DNA of 64,000 nt, taken from Pholis gunnellus. Its lineage: Eukaryota > Chordata > Actinopteri > Perciformes > Pholidae. The stretch is from assembly GCA_910591455.2 (NCBI GenBank), contig OU342814.1, positions 22,801,893-22,865,892 of the forward strand, read 5' to 3'. The notes below the pieces were generated by a model that searched no databases, was not told the origin of the DNA, and saw only the letters and a list, made by a program, of their open reading frames with translations. Made by a program: the position numbers and the translations under genes. Shown here piece by piece: positions 40,574 through 64,000 of this stretch. Within the stretch, counting starts at the first letter, position 1, and the number at the start of each line of letters is the position of its first letter.

Positions 40574-40939
40574 TCATTCTTTGATTAACATGATGAAATA
40601 ACGTAATTTGCCCTAAATTCTACCTGCAAATAAACGTGGTATCTGACATTAATGACATCTTCATACATCTTCAAAACAAAAACAAGTGTATGTCACCAAA
40701 CCTGTGCTGCAAATGTTAAAGAGAAAAACTTATCATGGGTCATAATATCAAATAAAGCATATTAAGAATGTAATCATAGGCACATAAAGAGAAGACAACA
40801 AAGCCTCTTATTTATTTAAGGCATTTATTTCTTAATTAAAGAGATACAATATGACCGTCTTTAAACCTGTGTTAGTTTGGTATTGATACACATAATGAGG
40901 TCCAAAGATCATGATTATTGCCCTCGCCACATGAAGCGT

Positions 40940-41238
40940 GCGATGGATGCAGCATCGCACGCTTTTATCCAATCACAGTAGGAGTCTGAAGCGTAATCTC
41001 GGCGATGATTGGCTGAATTGTCTGTCAGTCATTCCTCTAAGGCTTCACCACCCAGCAGTTGGAATCTGAAGTGCAGCTCGTCGATGATTGGCTGGATCGT
41101 CCGTCAGTCATTGTATTAGGGCGTTGCCACTCGCGGCAGCTGCCAGATTCAGAAGCAGAAAAACAAGGGCTTGTTTGAACAGCAGGACAGATGAATGTCG
41201 TTTATTTGCGAGCAGAGGTGGTCTTCTGAGTAACAGAG
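40940..41238 (+). promoter_or_regulatory. gpr155: Probable GPR155 promoter and 5' UTR exon, with duplicated inverted CCAAT boxes
   Basis: Two tandem copies of about 75-80 bp share GATGATTGGCTG, GTCAGTCATT and TCTGAAG (about 40970-41050 and 41055-41130). Each carries ATTGG, an inverted CCAAT box, and an upstream CCAATCAC lies near 40970. An exon would end at the donor AACAGAG|GTAAGC (41238/41239). The next acceptor, CTTCCTCCCCAG at 42190-42201, begins the exon with the start codon. CCAAT boxes fit a TATA-less promoter. Confidence 0.5.
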
Positions 41239-41974
41239 GTAAGCACCACGTTTCTAGACAAGTCGTTTATAATAATGTATTAATGGCAGATGTTCAACCA
41301 ACGGTCCTAAATCCCCTGATGTTTTTAGCACGCGCCTAGCTAACGGTGTTGTCATGAGAGAGCGGTTAGCTTCTTTGGCTTTTTAACGTGACAACACCTA
41401 GTTTACCTTTACTAGAGTGCCGTCCGATAGAAGACATGTGTTGTCATTGAGTGAAGCGTGTTGACCTGACTGTGCTAACTTAAGCTAACGGTAACGCTCA
41501 ATGACAGGGGCGTATAACGTTATCCAGGGGTCCAGGGCACCTTTCTCCTTTTACTATCAGAATAATCAGTCTTCTGATCTATGTTTTTTTTTTGTGTGTG
41601 TCTTTTGTTGTTGTTGTTTTTCTGATTGTTTGTATAGTTAGCAGGAATGTTGTGTACTATTGTTTGTTGGTAACATAGCATGTAACCTATATAAACTGAA
41701 AATAAAGAGATTAAAAGAAAGAATAATCGGTCTTCTTTTGGGTTCCCTCCAGTGGGACCACATCACAATCCAAGCCTTCAGTTACTCTGCTCTTTATTAT
41801 CAAAACAATAATAATCCTTATGATCAAAACAATCAGTCTTTTTTTGAGTTCCTTCAAGTGGGACGACATACTAATTTAAGCCCTCAATTAAGCCCCCACT
41901 TTATTATTTAGATAGATGGATAGGGAGGGAGGGAGGTGGCTAGGTAGGTGGATGGATGGGTAGGTGGATAGGTA

Positions 41975-42065
41975 AATAGGTTGGTAGTTACTTTATTAAT
42001 CCCGCAAGGGGACATTCTTTCGCTACAGCAGCAATTATGGTACAGGTAAATAAAATAACAGAGTA
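41975..42065 (+). repeat. Dispersed repeat tail in the GPR155 5' UTR intron
   Basis: The segment TTACTTTATTAATCCCGCAA followed by GGGGACATTC resembles the 3' tail of an abundant fish retroelement. A GGAT/TAGG short tandem repeat precedes it (about 41910-41975). Class assignment is from memory only. Confidence 0.5.
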
Positions 42066-42263
42066 AAATTATAAACATCAAATGCACAATATATACAATG
42101 AAATAATATTAAATTAACTAACTAAACAGTAGTTCAAAGATTTAACCAAACAAACAACAGAGTAACAGTGTTGTAGTTGACATCCCTGTCTTCCTCCCCA
42201 GCCGTCACCTGACCCCCCCTCCCCCGCCCCCGTCCCCCCCTACCTCTCCATCCCATAATCACC

Positions 42264-50027
<7,764 letters not shown>

Positions 50028-51780
50028 GAGGAGGTGAGGACAAAGGGAGGCGGAGGAGGAGGTGGTACATTCTGGCCGCTCGCTTGTCCAGCTAATGAGA
50101 GGCTTCATTTGCAGTTCCTTGGAAAATATGAAACAGGTGACATGAGAGCTGTTACACACATTAAAGAACAAAGTGATGCTCGGGGGTTGTGGAGACGAGA
50201 AAGAGGAGGAAACAAGCGCTCCCTGCTGGTACTCCTCCTGGTTCCCGACCAAGTCTTCGACCCTTTTGGTTGAAATGTTTTCCTCAGCTGAGCCGGCTTT
50301 GATCGTTAGCTTTTTGACTTTAGTCACCTGGAGATGTAAAACTTGATTTTTTTTTTCCCGGCGTGCCAACTAAACATTTTCAAGTTGCCATCCATCAGCC
50401 TTCCATCCTCAAATGTCGTATTATTTATGTGACGAGAGCAGAGCAGTAAACTGATGGTACTGTCTGTGTTGCTCTTAGCCAACGGCGTTCCCGGCTGCTC
50501 GTGATGTTTCCGTTCAGACATCTTGAACCTTCCTGTTATTTCACTATTTGATATTTTGCACGTTGCGTCTCTGAACCACTCTGGTCTACGTTGACTCCTT
50601 GCATGACTCCGAGCAGCTCAGACTTCTGCTCAGCACTGAACCTCCTGCACTGACCGAGTAAGAACATTCTTCACGTTTCTTTTGTTTTTAATTATGCAAC
50701 TCACTGGACTCGCTGTGTCTGGTGACGATGCTGCGGAAGATGTTTGTTATCTTTGCATTGAAACGTGTGTTTTAGACCGATTTATGGTCTTCACCACTAA
50801 ATGGATTCATTCAGCCATGGGGGGGGGGGGGTTAAACATATGCCTCTCCGGCCAAATCTGGTACGAGCTTGATTCAAGAATTTATCCCCGGCCAGACATG
50901 AACTCTTTATTTTGGGAGACTGATTCCAAATAACCTGCTAAAATGAAGTTTATTAAAACCTCAGTTGTGTAGTTGAAGAAATACTTCAACCTTGAAATGA
51001 CCATTTGTATATCGGTCACTCTCTCCATGAGAAAACGTTCTCTCACGCCTCCACGGTGAACAGAGAAAACGGAGGAAATCCTTAATGAATGGGAGTAAAT
51101 GGTGAACGCGTTTAACAAGCTTTTACAAACTCTCACAACTCGTGCAGTATAATCCAAGTTCAGCGCTCGCTTCTTCACAGAAACATGCAAAACCTGACAC
51201 GTCACCCACGAGCGCTGCAAGTCTGCATGAGACGATAGAGGAGGAAGTCTTTTAAAGAGTTTGGAAAGCACACCACTGGATAAATGACTGATTATTCTGC
51301 AGCAGTTGTGGGAGGTGAGGATGGTGATGTATGCACACATGAGCAGGGTAAAGACCACACTAATGTCAACCTGAAGCATGATGCCCAAAGAAATCCTATT
51401 CCTCTGTTCCCTTCTCTTCATCGCAAACCTCCAGAAAAACATGTAAAGTGCACATATGTCCATCTGTGCGTCTTCTGCCCGCTGACGCCACATTTAGTTT
51501 CATGCAAATCACATCAGGTCCTCGTGTTTACGGAGTCGAGTGCCTGCCGATGTGAAGGTGTGTGTTTGTGTGCATGAACAAACATGTCTTTGAGTCTCTG
51601 CTGTGTGTGTGTGTGTGTGTGATGTGTGTGTGAGATGTGTGTGTGAGATGTGTGTGTGTGTGTAAAGAACTGAGCGGTTTTGACCAGCGTGTTGTTGGTA
51701 GACAGGATTAGTGTTACTGGATGTTTTAGTGTGTTGCTGTAACGACTGTGTGGTCACGAATAAACTACTGTTTGCATCCA
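50028..51780 (+). other. gpr155: GPR155 3' UTR
   Basis: Non-coding sequence after the GPR155 stop, with a poly(A) signal AATAAA at 51759-51764. It contains a poly-G run near 50820-50831 and an interrupted GT tract (51600-51662). The minus-strand frame at 50882-51493 has no supporting homology or splice context. Confidence 0.6.
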
Positions 51781-51865
51781 AAAGCCCACGTTTTCTCTTT
51801 GTCACCACACAGTTATTGATTCTGATTCAACACTATAGATGCAACAGTAAACAGACATTACAGGT

Positions 51866-53269
51866 TTTATTACATAATGCACAAGATGTACAGGTCGGTT
51901 TTTTTCCTTCAACTTTTTTTGGTCAAAAGAAGAAGAAGAGAACTAAAATCTTGAGACCTAAGCTAAAACCTTTAAAACTTTAAGCAACATTGTCAACAAA
52001 ACATTTATTTGACTTGCTGTATTCATAAGTGTGCTGACCAACAAACAGCAGAACCACGAAGCTCACAGAGGTTTCCCTGTTAAACGTGACTCTACACTGT
52101 CAGGCTACAATATGAGCATCGATATCCAAAATACTACAAATACATTTAACTAAAGATGATCTTGAAATTTAGGTTCATCCTGAAATGCGTCTAAATAATA
52201 CAGACGATGACAAATCTTTTGTTTAACTTCCACTGGCTTAACACATCCATCCATAAATGATCTACACTGTAAAACCCTGGACTGTCTGAGCTCAGTGAAG
52301 CAGTGAGGTAGTAAACTCCCTTCAGGTGAAGTCGAGATGCTCGTGAGAAGAAAACAATAACGAGTCTGATCTTTCATTTTGTCTCCGCTTTGTTGAGACC
52401 ATCATGAGAAGATCACACCTGACGTGTCCTCTGTGAATGCAGCCACAGCTACATTAAGACATGTGTAAGTGCTTTAAGACAACAAAAAAAAGAGACGGAG
52501 ACGCGCTCAATCTTGAGACTTTTTAAAAGTCCAAATGTGCTAAAACGTCTTTCCGAGCAAATCCCCGAAACTAACAGCTTCGTACACTGAGTAAACATAT
52601 GTGAGGAGGAGAGACGTTATTGTCCAGCTGGTTAATTGTCTCATCTCCATACTGCGTGGATAATGCACCGAGAAAATCGCTTTCAAGCTCGAGTGATATA
52701 ACTTGGACAGAAGGTCCGAATTTACAAAGAAATGCAGAAAAACAACATGATGCACAGCAGACGATCAGAGCGGGTGATTGCATGATGGGCAGCCTTCAGT
52801 GGAGACCGACAGAATGACCGCAGCCAACCAACGACCGAAATTGAACATATAGTTAGTCGTGTTTCGGGGTCATTCCTCAATCATTAAAAAGCCCATCATG
52901 AAAATGTCTTAAGTCAAGACGATCAGAGTGATTTCCTTGACTCTGCTGTAACACCGATCATCACGGTATTTACCCCCCGAGGACGACAGCTACAGGGCAA
53001 CTCTAAAATGAACTTCTATCAATGTGAGTTAAGGAATTTAAAAAGATTTCCCTAAAAACGTTAACTTAAAGCCCGGTGCAACATGACCTGAGGACATTCC
53101 CAAACTTTCAGAACATCTCATACTGTGAGTATGATGAGCCGTTTGGTGTGACCTTACAGAAAACCACGAGGCCCAAGTGGAGAGAGTTTTCTCTCCATCT
53201 CAACTCTTCTGACGTCGTGTTCGTTTGGGAATCCCAAAACCACGACGGTTCCTCTTTTCAGTCCCAGAA
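51866..53269 (-). other. tmem41a: TMEM41A 3' UTR
   Basis: On the minus strand AATAAA signals occur at 52004-52009 and 51866-51871, downstream of the TMEM41A stop. The convergent GPR155 signal lies at 51759, so the two transcripts end within about 100-250 bases of each other or overlap slightly. Confidence 0.55.
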
Positions 53270-56200
53270 TCACCGTCTCTTCTGGTCCGGCTTGCCTTCA
53301 GCCCGGCTGGGTCCGTTACTGTCCATGCCGTCCACCTGGAGGTGAGCTTTGCCGTACCGCTTGATCAGCGCTCCTGGGAGGAGAGCCATGAGGGCGATGG
53401 CCAGGAGCTGGGCCAGCGTCCCCCAGGAGAAGATGTCGTCCAGAGAGGAGATCTCGGAGAGGATGGAGCCCGTGCGAACGCAGATGAAGTTGTAGGGGAT
53501 CAAACCTGGAGGAGGAGAAAACAGCTGAGTCATCAGTGTTTGGAGTGTGTGTGTGTGTGTGTGTGTGGAGTCTCACCTATGAACACAGAGAAGAAGAAAA
53601 TGTGCATGGGGATGTTGAGGACGGGACAGGTGATATTAAGGAACCAGTTAGGAGTCATCGGGAAGAAACGGAGGAAAAGGAGGAAGAAGAACAAACTGCT
53701 GCGGTTTTCCTCCACCTGACGGAGGGAAGAAGAGAAGAGGGCGAGAGAGTAGACGAAAGCCGTAAGCGTGTTAACGTGGCGAGCACGTTAGCTCGCTTAC
53801 GTTAGCGTTGGTTGTGACTCGTGACTCTCGGGACGGGGGAGGCGCCTACCTTCCTCTGCAGCAGGGCCACCTTCTCCGGGAAATGCTGGACCACGAGCCG
53901 CTTTCCAAACACAGAGGAGAGCAGGAAGCAGAACGTGGAGCCGACGGTGGTGAGCAGGCAGGCCAACACCAGGCCCTCCCAGGGCCCGAATATCGCACCG
54001 GCTAACATGTTCTGAAGGAGGATTAGACGGATCGGAGTACACCGAGCATCACTCCTCCATGTGTTTGCCAAAATTCAAACTAGACATGAAAATTGGTACT
54101 TCTTGGAATGCATTGTCTAGATAACTGCACAATGTTTTGAGCTCATCCTGTCCTCACGTCCTACATGTGTAAGTGTGTGTTCAGTACTCCTCACCAGAAA
54201 GGAGGAGCCCGGTATGGCGAAGGACTGCTTGTAGAGGTAGGCGCTGCAGAACAGCAGCAGAACATAGCCGTGATGCTCTCTTTTGTAGAACTTGAGCATC
54301 TCTGCGAGCTCCCGCAGCTCGTCCAGGTCCGACGGGAACTTCAGCCTGGATGTAAAGAAAAACGCACCACGGCAAAGACTTAGGACCTCAACCTTTGTCA
54401 ACACATTCCTGTAGCTCTAAGAAGGACTCACACACTGATTTATACATCTCCCAGAATGCCTTTCGTTATAGCCCCAACACATTAATCTGATACTTTTAAT
54501 GACTATTTAGCAGTTTAATAAAAATCCAGTTACAATAAATCAGCCGATAGTCCTCAAAGTAGAAATGGACCTGGACCGCAGCCACGTCTCATAACTACCT
54601 GTCCACCAGACTTCCCTCGTTCACCTGTTCTCACTTCCCTCATCAGTTGCTCACTACAAATTCCAGCCCAGAGATCTTTTGTCGCTTTGACAGTTCATCC
54701 CAGTTGTCATGAACTTTGCTTTTCAAGCAACCTGAACCCGACTGATCTTTTACCTGAACCGGTCTGCCTCCCAACGCCGGCCTGTGAGCTCTTTTTACGC
54801 ACAATAAATCGCTGAACTCTTCCTGTTACGTCTGCGTCCTTCCGCTGCTGCCTGCTCTCCTCACTGTGACAACACACCGATACACATCTGCAATAAGCTA
54901 ATATCATCTTAATTATCAGTTTGGCTCTATACCTTTCATCATGCACCAGAGAACCAGTTCCCAACGAATCACCCCAGAACCGCCAGACCTCACCGTGGAC
55001 CGTGTTCTTAGTGACGATAACAGAAACCGTGAGTTCTGTGGATTATCCAGGTTAGCTTTTGGGATTATTAAATGTGAACTCTTTTTTACCTAAAAGTCCA
55101 TTCACCTTCATTGTATTGGTGCAGCAGCACATGCATGATGAGATACCTTTAAGATAATTATAATTTTTTTAAATTATTATTATTTGAATGAAAATCAAAC
55201 CAAGCATTCCCCTCATTATATTCCTTTAAATAATCCTGCTTTAGATTATTAATGGCTGGCTGTTGAGTTGGTCTGTTATCCAACTCCATCCAGTGTGATC
55301 TCTATTGTTCAGTACTGATGTTGAATGTGAAGTTACATGTATCTGGACCATTCATTTATGATTTCAACATTGTTTTATTTGAGATGATTATGCAGTTTTA
55401 AACAGTGCGGTTATGGAGCTCAAAGTGACTTTTATAACGCTTCATGGAGAAAGAAGAGGAAAGGTAACAGGATACATTTAATCGAGGGACAGAAATAGTG
55501 TCGCTGCCTGTGCACTTGAGCAGAGGGAGGGAAGACGCTCATCAACACACACACACACACACACACGCACACACCAAAATCCCCCCCGTTGAAACCTAAG
55601 ATGCCGACTTCCTCTCCCACCTGCTCCGACATGCAGCATTCTTCTTTTCTACAGGTCAGCGGACAAACATCCTGCTCCGTCATTGGTCAGCGGGTCGATG
55701 ATGCGTAAGAGCTCAGACGCGTAAAACTGAGTGATTGTGTGTATTAAAGAGGGAAATGCGTCAACGCACCATCCCATGACAAACATTTTGTTTCTGCACA
55801 AGCAGATATATATATATATATATATACACACAAGTGTATATAGGAGGTTTCAACACAACTAAGAAGTGATATAAAGTTCAATGTTGAGTTTTTAAAGCAA
55901 CTATGGCTGCAACTGATTGTTTTCAATATTGATGAATCCCTAAATGAATTGTGTCATCAATATTAAGTAGTCATCTCTTTATGTATTATTTAATTGGTGT
56001 TCTCTATAATATTGTGAAGTGTTGACATTATAGAGGTGGAGGCTTCAAATAAGCCTTTTCCTGCTCTGTGATATTTTGCTCCCTTTTATATTTGTGTAAA
56101 TAAATTAAACTAAATGTTGTAGTTAAGTGATGAACTGGTGAGATTATAAAACGTCATAAAAGAGCCAACAGAGAATCCCGGAGCCGGAGATGTTTCAATG

Positions 56201-58538
56201 TTTCCAGCCAGCAGTAACGAGACATTTAATCTGAAGAGATCTTAAACAGAGAAAAACAGAAAAACACTTTCTAGAAGCTGGAGCCAATTTCATTTAAATC
56301 ACAATGAAAACAGTTGATATTATAAATATATATTATCGATGGGTTTGTAAGAAAAATATTGATGCACTCGAGTATCGAGATATTGTGTTTTGTGATTCTG
56401 GTTTGATTCTCAAACACTATTTATTTTAATAGTTTTCATACAAAGTACAAATACAAACTTTTAGACAGCGGCTTAAATTGCACAAAACAAATTGCTAAAA
56501 ATCCAACGGTTCTGATCACACACAGTTCAACCTTTTTTAAACTGATTTTATGCATATGGTGATATGGTGATTTAAATAAAACTCTAATCTGGCAATACAC
56601 AGCAACAACAGATGTCAGATTTAGGCCATTTTGTGACATCAAGAACATTTATTAATGAAGAAGAAGGGTAAGACACATGGTGTATGCCGTGATAGATGCA
56701 GTATTATTGATTTAACCATGGTTTTACTGTGGTTGGTTCTATGCTGATCTTAACTCCATCAGATCCCTGAGGTCTAACCAACAGTTACACTCAGTCTTAT
56801 TATTAGAACTCTGCAGCATTTCATTTAAGCACAACCCTGAATAAACTGTCACTTTAATTCAACAGTTATTTAGTTGTGTGTGTTTGAAACGGTGCATCGC
56901 TTGGTTTCAAACCTTCTTAATAAATAAAGATGATTTGACTCATACATCATGACCACAACACACACAGAAATACACACAACTTTGCCGGGTGCAATCACGG
57001 CATGTTTAAATGACTTGATAAGTAACTGTATAATATGAGTCATATCAATGTAATGAGCGCACACACACACACACACGGGTCCTGCTCTTGGCTTCAGAGT
57101 GTCTTGTTCGGCGTTATTCTATCATCCCTAGACAACCACACACTTGACTGTCTGGCACATTGCAACACACACACACACACACACACACACACTGAGGAGT
57201 AATGCGATCAGTCCGATATGTACTGGGAGGAGATGTGAATATCAAACAACAGGTCTGAAGACCAATATGAGCAGAAAAAAAGCTGTGGAGTCAACTTACT
57301 TCATTTAAATATTGTATTAATATAAAAGATGGAGAACTAATGCTGTGCTCAAGCCAACACAGAATGTCAAGAACATATAAATACAGATGACTTGTCTGGT
57401 ATTTGGAGACGTTAAATCCTTCATTCGTTATTTGTCGGGATCCTGTCCCAGCATGCACTGGGAAAGAGGAATGTAAACACTGTTGTTGGGGTCACTAGTC
57501 TGGTGGTTTCCGGATCCTCCAAGTGGTTTCAAGGTCAATATGAGGTCACAGGATTATTAAAGGCGTTATCAGCAGAAACATTAACTTCTGCTTCATATAA
57601 TTGACTTTCACTGTTATTTTTGCTGTTCGAGGCTTTAAAAATAAATAATCTGAAGAGGGTAAATGACTCTGCTCACAATCAACGCCCACATTGAGGCCAC
57701 ACAGCCGGTGATGACGGGTCATTAGCAGACATTGATTCATTATAGGGGGTCACAAGCCAAACGGGTCAGAATCACAGGGAGGACTCTCAGAGACTGGGGG
57801 GGGGGGGGGGGGAGAAGAAGTTGCACAATCACGGATGTGTGGCCAATTTAGTTTCCAAGCCAGCTGATGTTCACTTTACTGTAATGTTGGAGAAAACCCC
57901 AAATGATTACAGGAGAACACGCAAACACATACAGTCAACCTGAGCTGCATTCACCAGAATGCCTGTGGCTGTAATGACAGTTCATATACAGATTCCCTTT
58001 CTGTAAGGATTTTATTCTAGGATTTATTTTCGGACAGGAAGTATAATTTTTGCATAAAGGCTAAAAGTAAAAAAAGAGAAATGATTAAACCACTTTAATA
58101 TCATTTTAGAGATACTCAAGTAGCCTAATTTAAATGTAGTTGTGGCCTATAATTCCCAACTGGATTTTAAAGTGTTTTTTCCAACACTGTCATGTGTTAT
58201 TGTGTGTCTTAATTTTCACTGTTAATTTGTTGATTGCCAAAATGAATAACATAATGAATAACATAATGAATAACATAAAAAATAATAATAATAAAAAGAC
58301 TATTCAGAAGGAATAACTAATGTGGTTTCTTCTATATTTTAAGGCATTAAAACAGTTTTAATTGTTAAAGCTGCACCGTCTCTTTCTTTTCATACCTGTA
58401 CTCCTGGACTCCCCCGTCCTCCCCCTCGGCCGAGCCCGGCGGGCCGTGCGTCGGTCCCGGGGGAAGATGGGTCGACAGCAGGTAGAGGAAGACACTCGCC
58501 GCCGCCACAAGGGCAGCCAGTCCCGCTAAGGAGCGCAT
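53270..58538 (-). CDS. tmem41a: TMEM41A, VTT/DedA-family transmembrane protein
   Basis: Coding exons in transcription order are 58538-58396, 54345-54195, 54011-53850, 53715-53577 and 53505-53270, giving 276 residues (human 264). All introns are GT-AG and phases match; intron 1 is about 4 kb. The N-terminus MRSLAGLAALVAAASVFLYL is a signal anchor. FPSDLDELRELAE and YVLLLFCSAYLYKQSFAIPG lead into the VTT (SNARE-associated/DedA) core, with GSSFLNMLAGAIFGPWEG, EENRSSLFFFLLFLRFFPMT and LIPYNFICVRTGSIL. This superfamily includes the scramblases TMEM41B and VMP1; TMEM41A itself is less well characterised. The start at 58538 was chosen because it matches the human N-terminus; an upstream in-frame ATG at 58565 would add nine residues. 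The C-terminal tail is hydrophilic and lineage-variable. Confidence 0.95.
54346..58395 (-). other. TMEM41A intron 1
   Basis: About 4 kb with no coding exon on either strand that I can support. It contains short CA and TA runs (55545-55575, 55807-55825, 57061-57077, 57167-57192), a poly-G run (57797-57812) and a 14-bp AATGAATAACATAA-type tandem repeat near 58242-58280. Confidence 0.6.
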
Positions 58539-58610
58539 GTCGCTCCGTGCTGAAACCTTTTGCACCGGTCAAACTTCACTGACAACTGTATTTATTAAAT
58601 ACAAAAGGAA

Positions 58611-58650
58611 GAGAAGAAGAAGAAGAAGAAGAAGAAGAAGAAGAAGAAGC
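58611..58650. repeat. (GAA)n triplet repeat in the TMEM41A promoter/5' UTR region
   Basis: About 13 GAA units (TTC in the direction of TMEM41A transcription), 70-110 bases upstream of the TMEM41A start codon. The CpG-containing sequence GCCGCCTGCGAAGC abuts it on the upstream side. Confidence 0.93.
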
Positions 58651-59309
58651 CGCCTGCGAAGCAAAAGTCAACGTGTTTGCGGTTCAGTTGGGGTGGCAGG
58701 CTGCTAATGACGGTTGACATTCTGGCTGGGTTCGGCTCACGGATCACATGGCAGCCGGAGACCAACAACTCTCTCCAAGAGAAGACTCATGTTGACATTT
58801 GTGTCACCTCAGCAGCAGCTTTTCTCCTCTTCGTCGTTTGTTTTTCTCTGCTGGCACTTTACGGATTACGTCTTCAAACTATTTGCCCCCCAAACAGACG
58901 GATACTGAACAGGTTTAACTCATTTAACAGAAGTTTGTCAACACAGTCTGCTGTTAGTGAGAACTGTGAATGTGCACTCACATCAATGAGCCACTAGAGG
59001 GCGACATGGTGAAGGCCATGTGTTACGGTACATTAAGCAGCGGTAATATTTATAGATCAAGATCCTTATTATGCATCAAAGGGTCACTTGCAAATGTAAC
59101 AACAAATATATATTTTATAAAATGATACAGGTCTAATATAAAGAGCAACACTTAAAAGAACCTGTGCATACTTTCGTTTAATTTATTACTTTTTATTTTA
59201 AAATGTGTCTTGTATTGTCTTGTATTTCTATATATTTGTATTTATATGTTTTCTGTTGAGGGGCAGTGAAGTGTAGTTAATCTCCAAAAAGAGTAACAAA
59301 AAAGGCTAT

Positions 59310-59490
59310 TATATCAGAGTAGGCCATTTCTCTCATGTAGTACTTTTATTTTAAGTACTTTAAGTACACTACATTCTCCTTTTAATGTTGTATCTATTAG
59401 TTGCAATATTTGTGATATTGCTACGTTGTTTAAATGAAGTAGTTGTTAATTTAAAAAATAACAATTAAATTCCTCCACCACTGCACACAA
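59310..59490. repeat. Fragment of the TACTTTTA-type dispersed repeat
   Basis: Shares GTACTTTTATTTTAAGTAC, TTTAAGTACACTACATT and a CCTCCACCACTGC end with the element at 14750-15300. Confidence 0.5.
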
Positions 59491-59726
59491 AGGTGACAAA
59501 GGAAGTAACGTGTGCATACATGTCTTGTGTCTTGGCAGAATTAACAGAGGTTGCGTCGACCTTAATTGATCGCACTGAGTGACGCAGATCAAGCACACCT
59601 GAGTAGCTGCGTCACCAACAGGTGCGCCCCCCTTCCCCCGGATCAATAGCTAGCATGCTAAATGCTACAATGTTGACGGTGGAGCTGATTTCTGGGTCCA
59701 CGGAGTAACTTCTACCCTTCAGGGAG

Positions 59727-63820
<4,094 letters not shown>

Positions 63821-64000
63821 GTGAGCTAGAAAAGCCTCGGTTGACCTTCCTGAGTGTGAAAAATAAATCAAAAAACAAAGACGACAATATTCATTCTGCA
63901 TGTTGAAGCATGTCTCAAAATCACATGTTATACATTGGCACTACAAAAAAACAAGTTTGATTATAATATAAAGACATTCCTGTTACTTAAAAATATAGAT

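Noticed and set aside
58677..58997. 106-codon plus-strand frame with a hydrophobic stretch upstream of TMEM41A
   Set aside because: No splice context, no recognised family, and the hydrophobic run arises from T-rich sequence. I judged it chance, though a divergent transcript cannot be excluded.

Overview
The window is nuclear DNA of a ray-finned fish, most likely a spiny-rayed teleost. The gene models are vertebrate genes with many small introns. Long GT, GA, GACA, TATC and GTATGT microsatellites are everywhere, and several dispersed repeats are of the kind found throughout teleost genomes. There is no bacterial-type gene organisation.

Layout. (1) Positions 1-15,486 hold no gene I can support; this is a repeat-rich desert with a 24-copy 26-bp minisatellite and a few stretches that could be conserved regulatory elements. 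(2) 15,487-17,180 (+) is CIAO2B (FAM96B/MIP18), five coding exons, whose first intron reads as a minor-spliceosome AT-AC intron. (3) 17,181-33,087 has no coding exon; it probably contains one or more distal promoters and 5' UTR exons of WIPF1. (4) 33,088-37,334 (+) is WIPF1, eight coding exons, 509 residues, followed by a long 3' UTR to about 39.7 kb. (5) 40,492-40,573 (+) is a tRNA-Ser(CGA). (6) 42,264-50,027 (+) is GPR155 (LYCHOS), 19 coding exons, about 961 residues, with a promoter near 41.0-41.2 kb. (7) 53,270-58,538 (-) is TMEM41A, five coding exons, 276 residues, convergent with GPR155. (8) 58.6-64.0 kb holds an unrecognised plus-strand gene (two phase-matched coding exons, running off the window) and, antisense inside its large intron, a small three-exon gene for a putative secreted peptide of 58 residues.

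Biology. WIPF1 to GPR155 in tandem matches the neighbourhood of human 2q31, whereas CIAO2B (human 16q) and TMEM41A (human 3q27) do not, so this is a teleost-rearranged block. The genes do not form a pathway: cytosolic iron-sulfur targeting (CIAO2B), actin regulation through WASP/N-WASP (WIPF1), lysosomal cholesterol sensing to mTORC1 (GPR155) and a VTT/DedA-family membrane protein (TMEM41A).

Most worth checking: the AT-AC intron of CIAO2B; the small secreted-peptide gene; the unrecognised gene around it; a roughly 110-residue insertion before the DEP domain of GPR155 with a possible DEP-less splice form; and GPR155 splice acceptors built directly from microsatellites. All exon boundaries were read by eye from reading frame, splice consensus and remembered family sequence; none was verified by alignment or transcripts.
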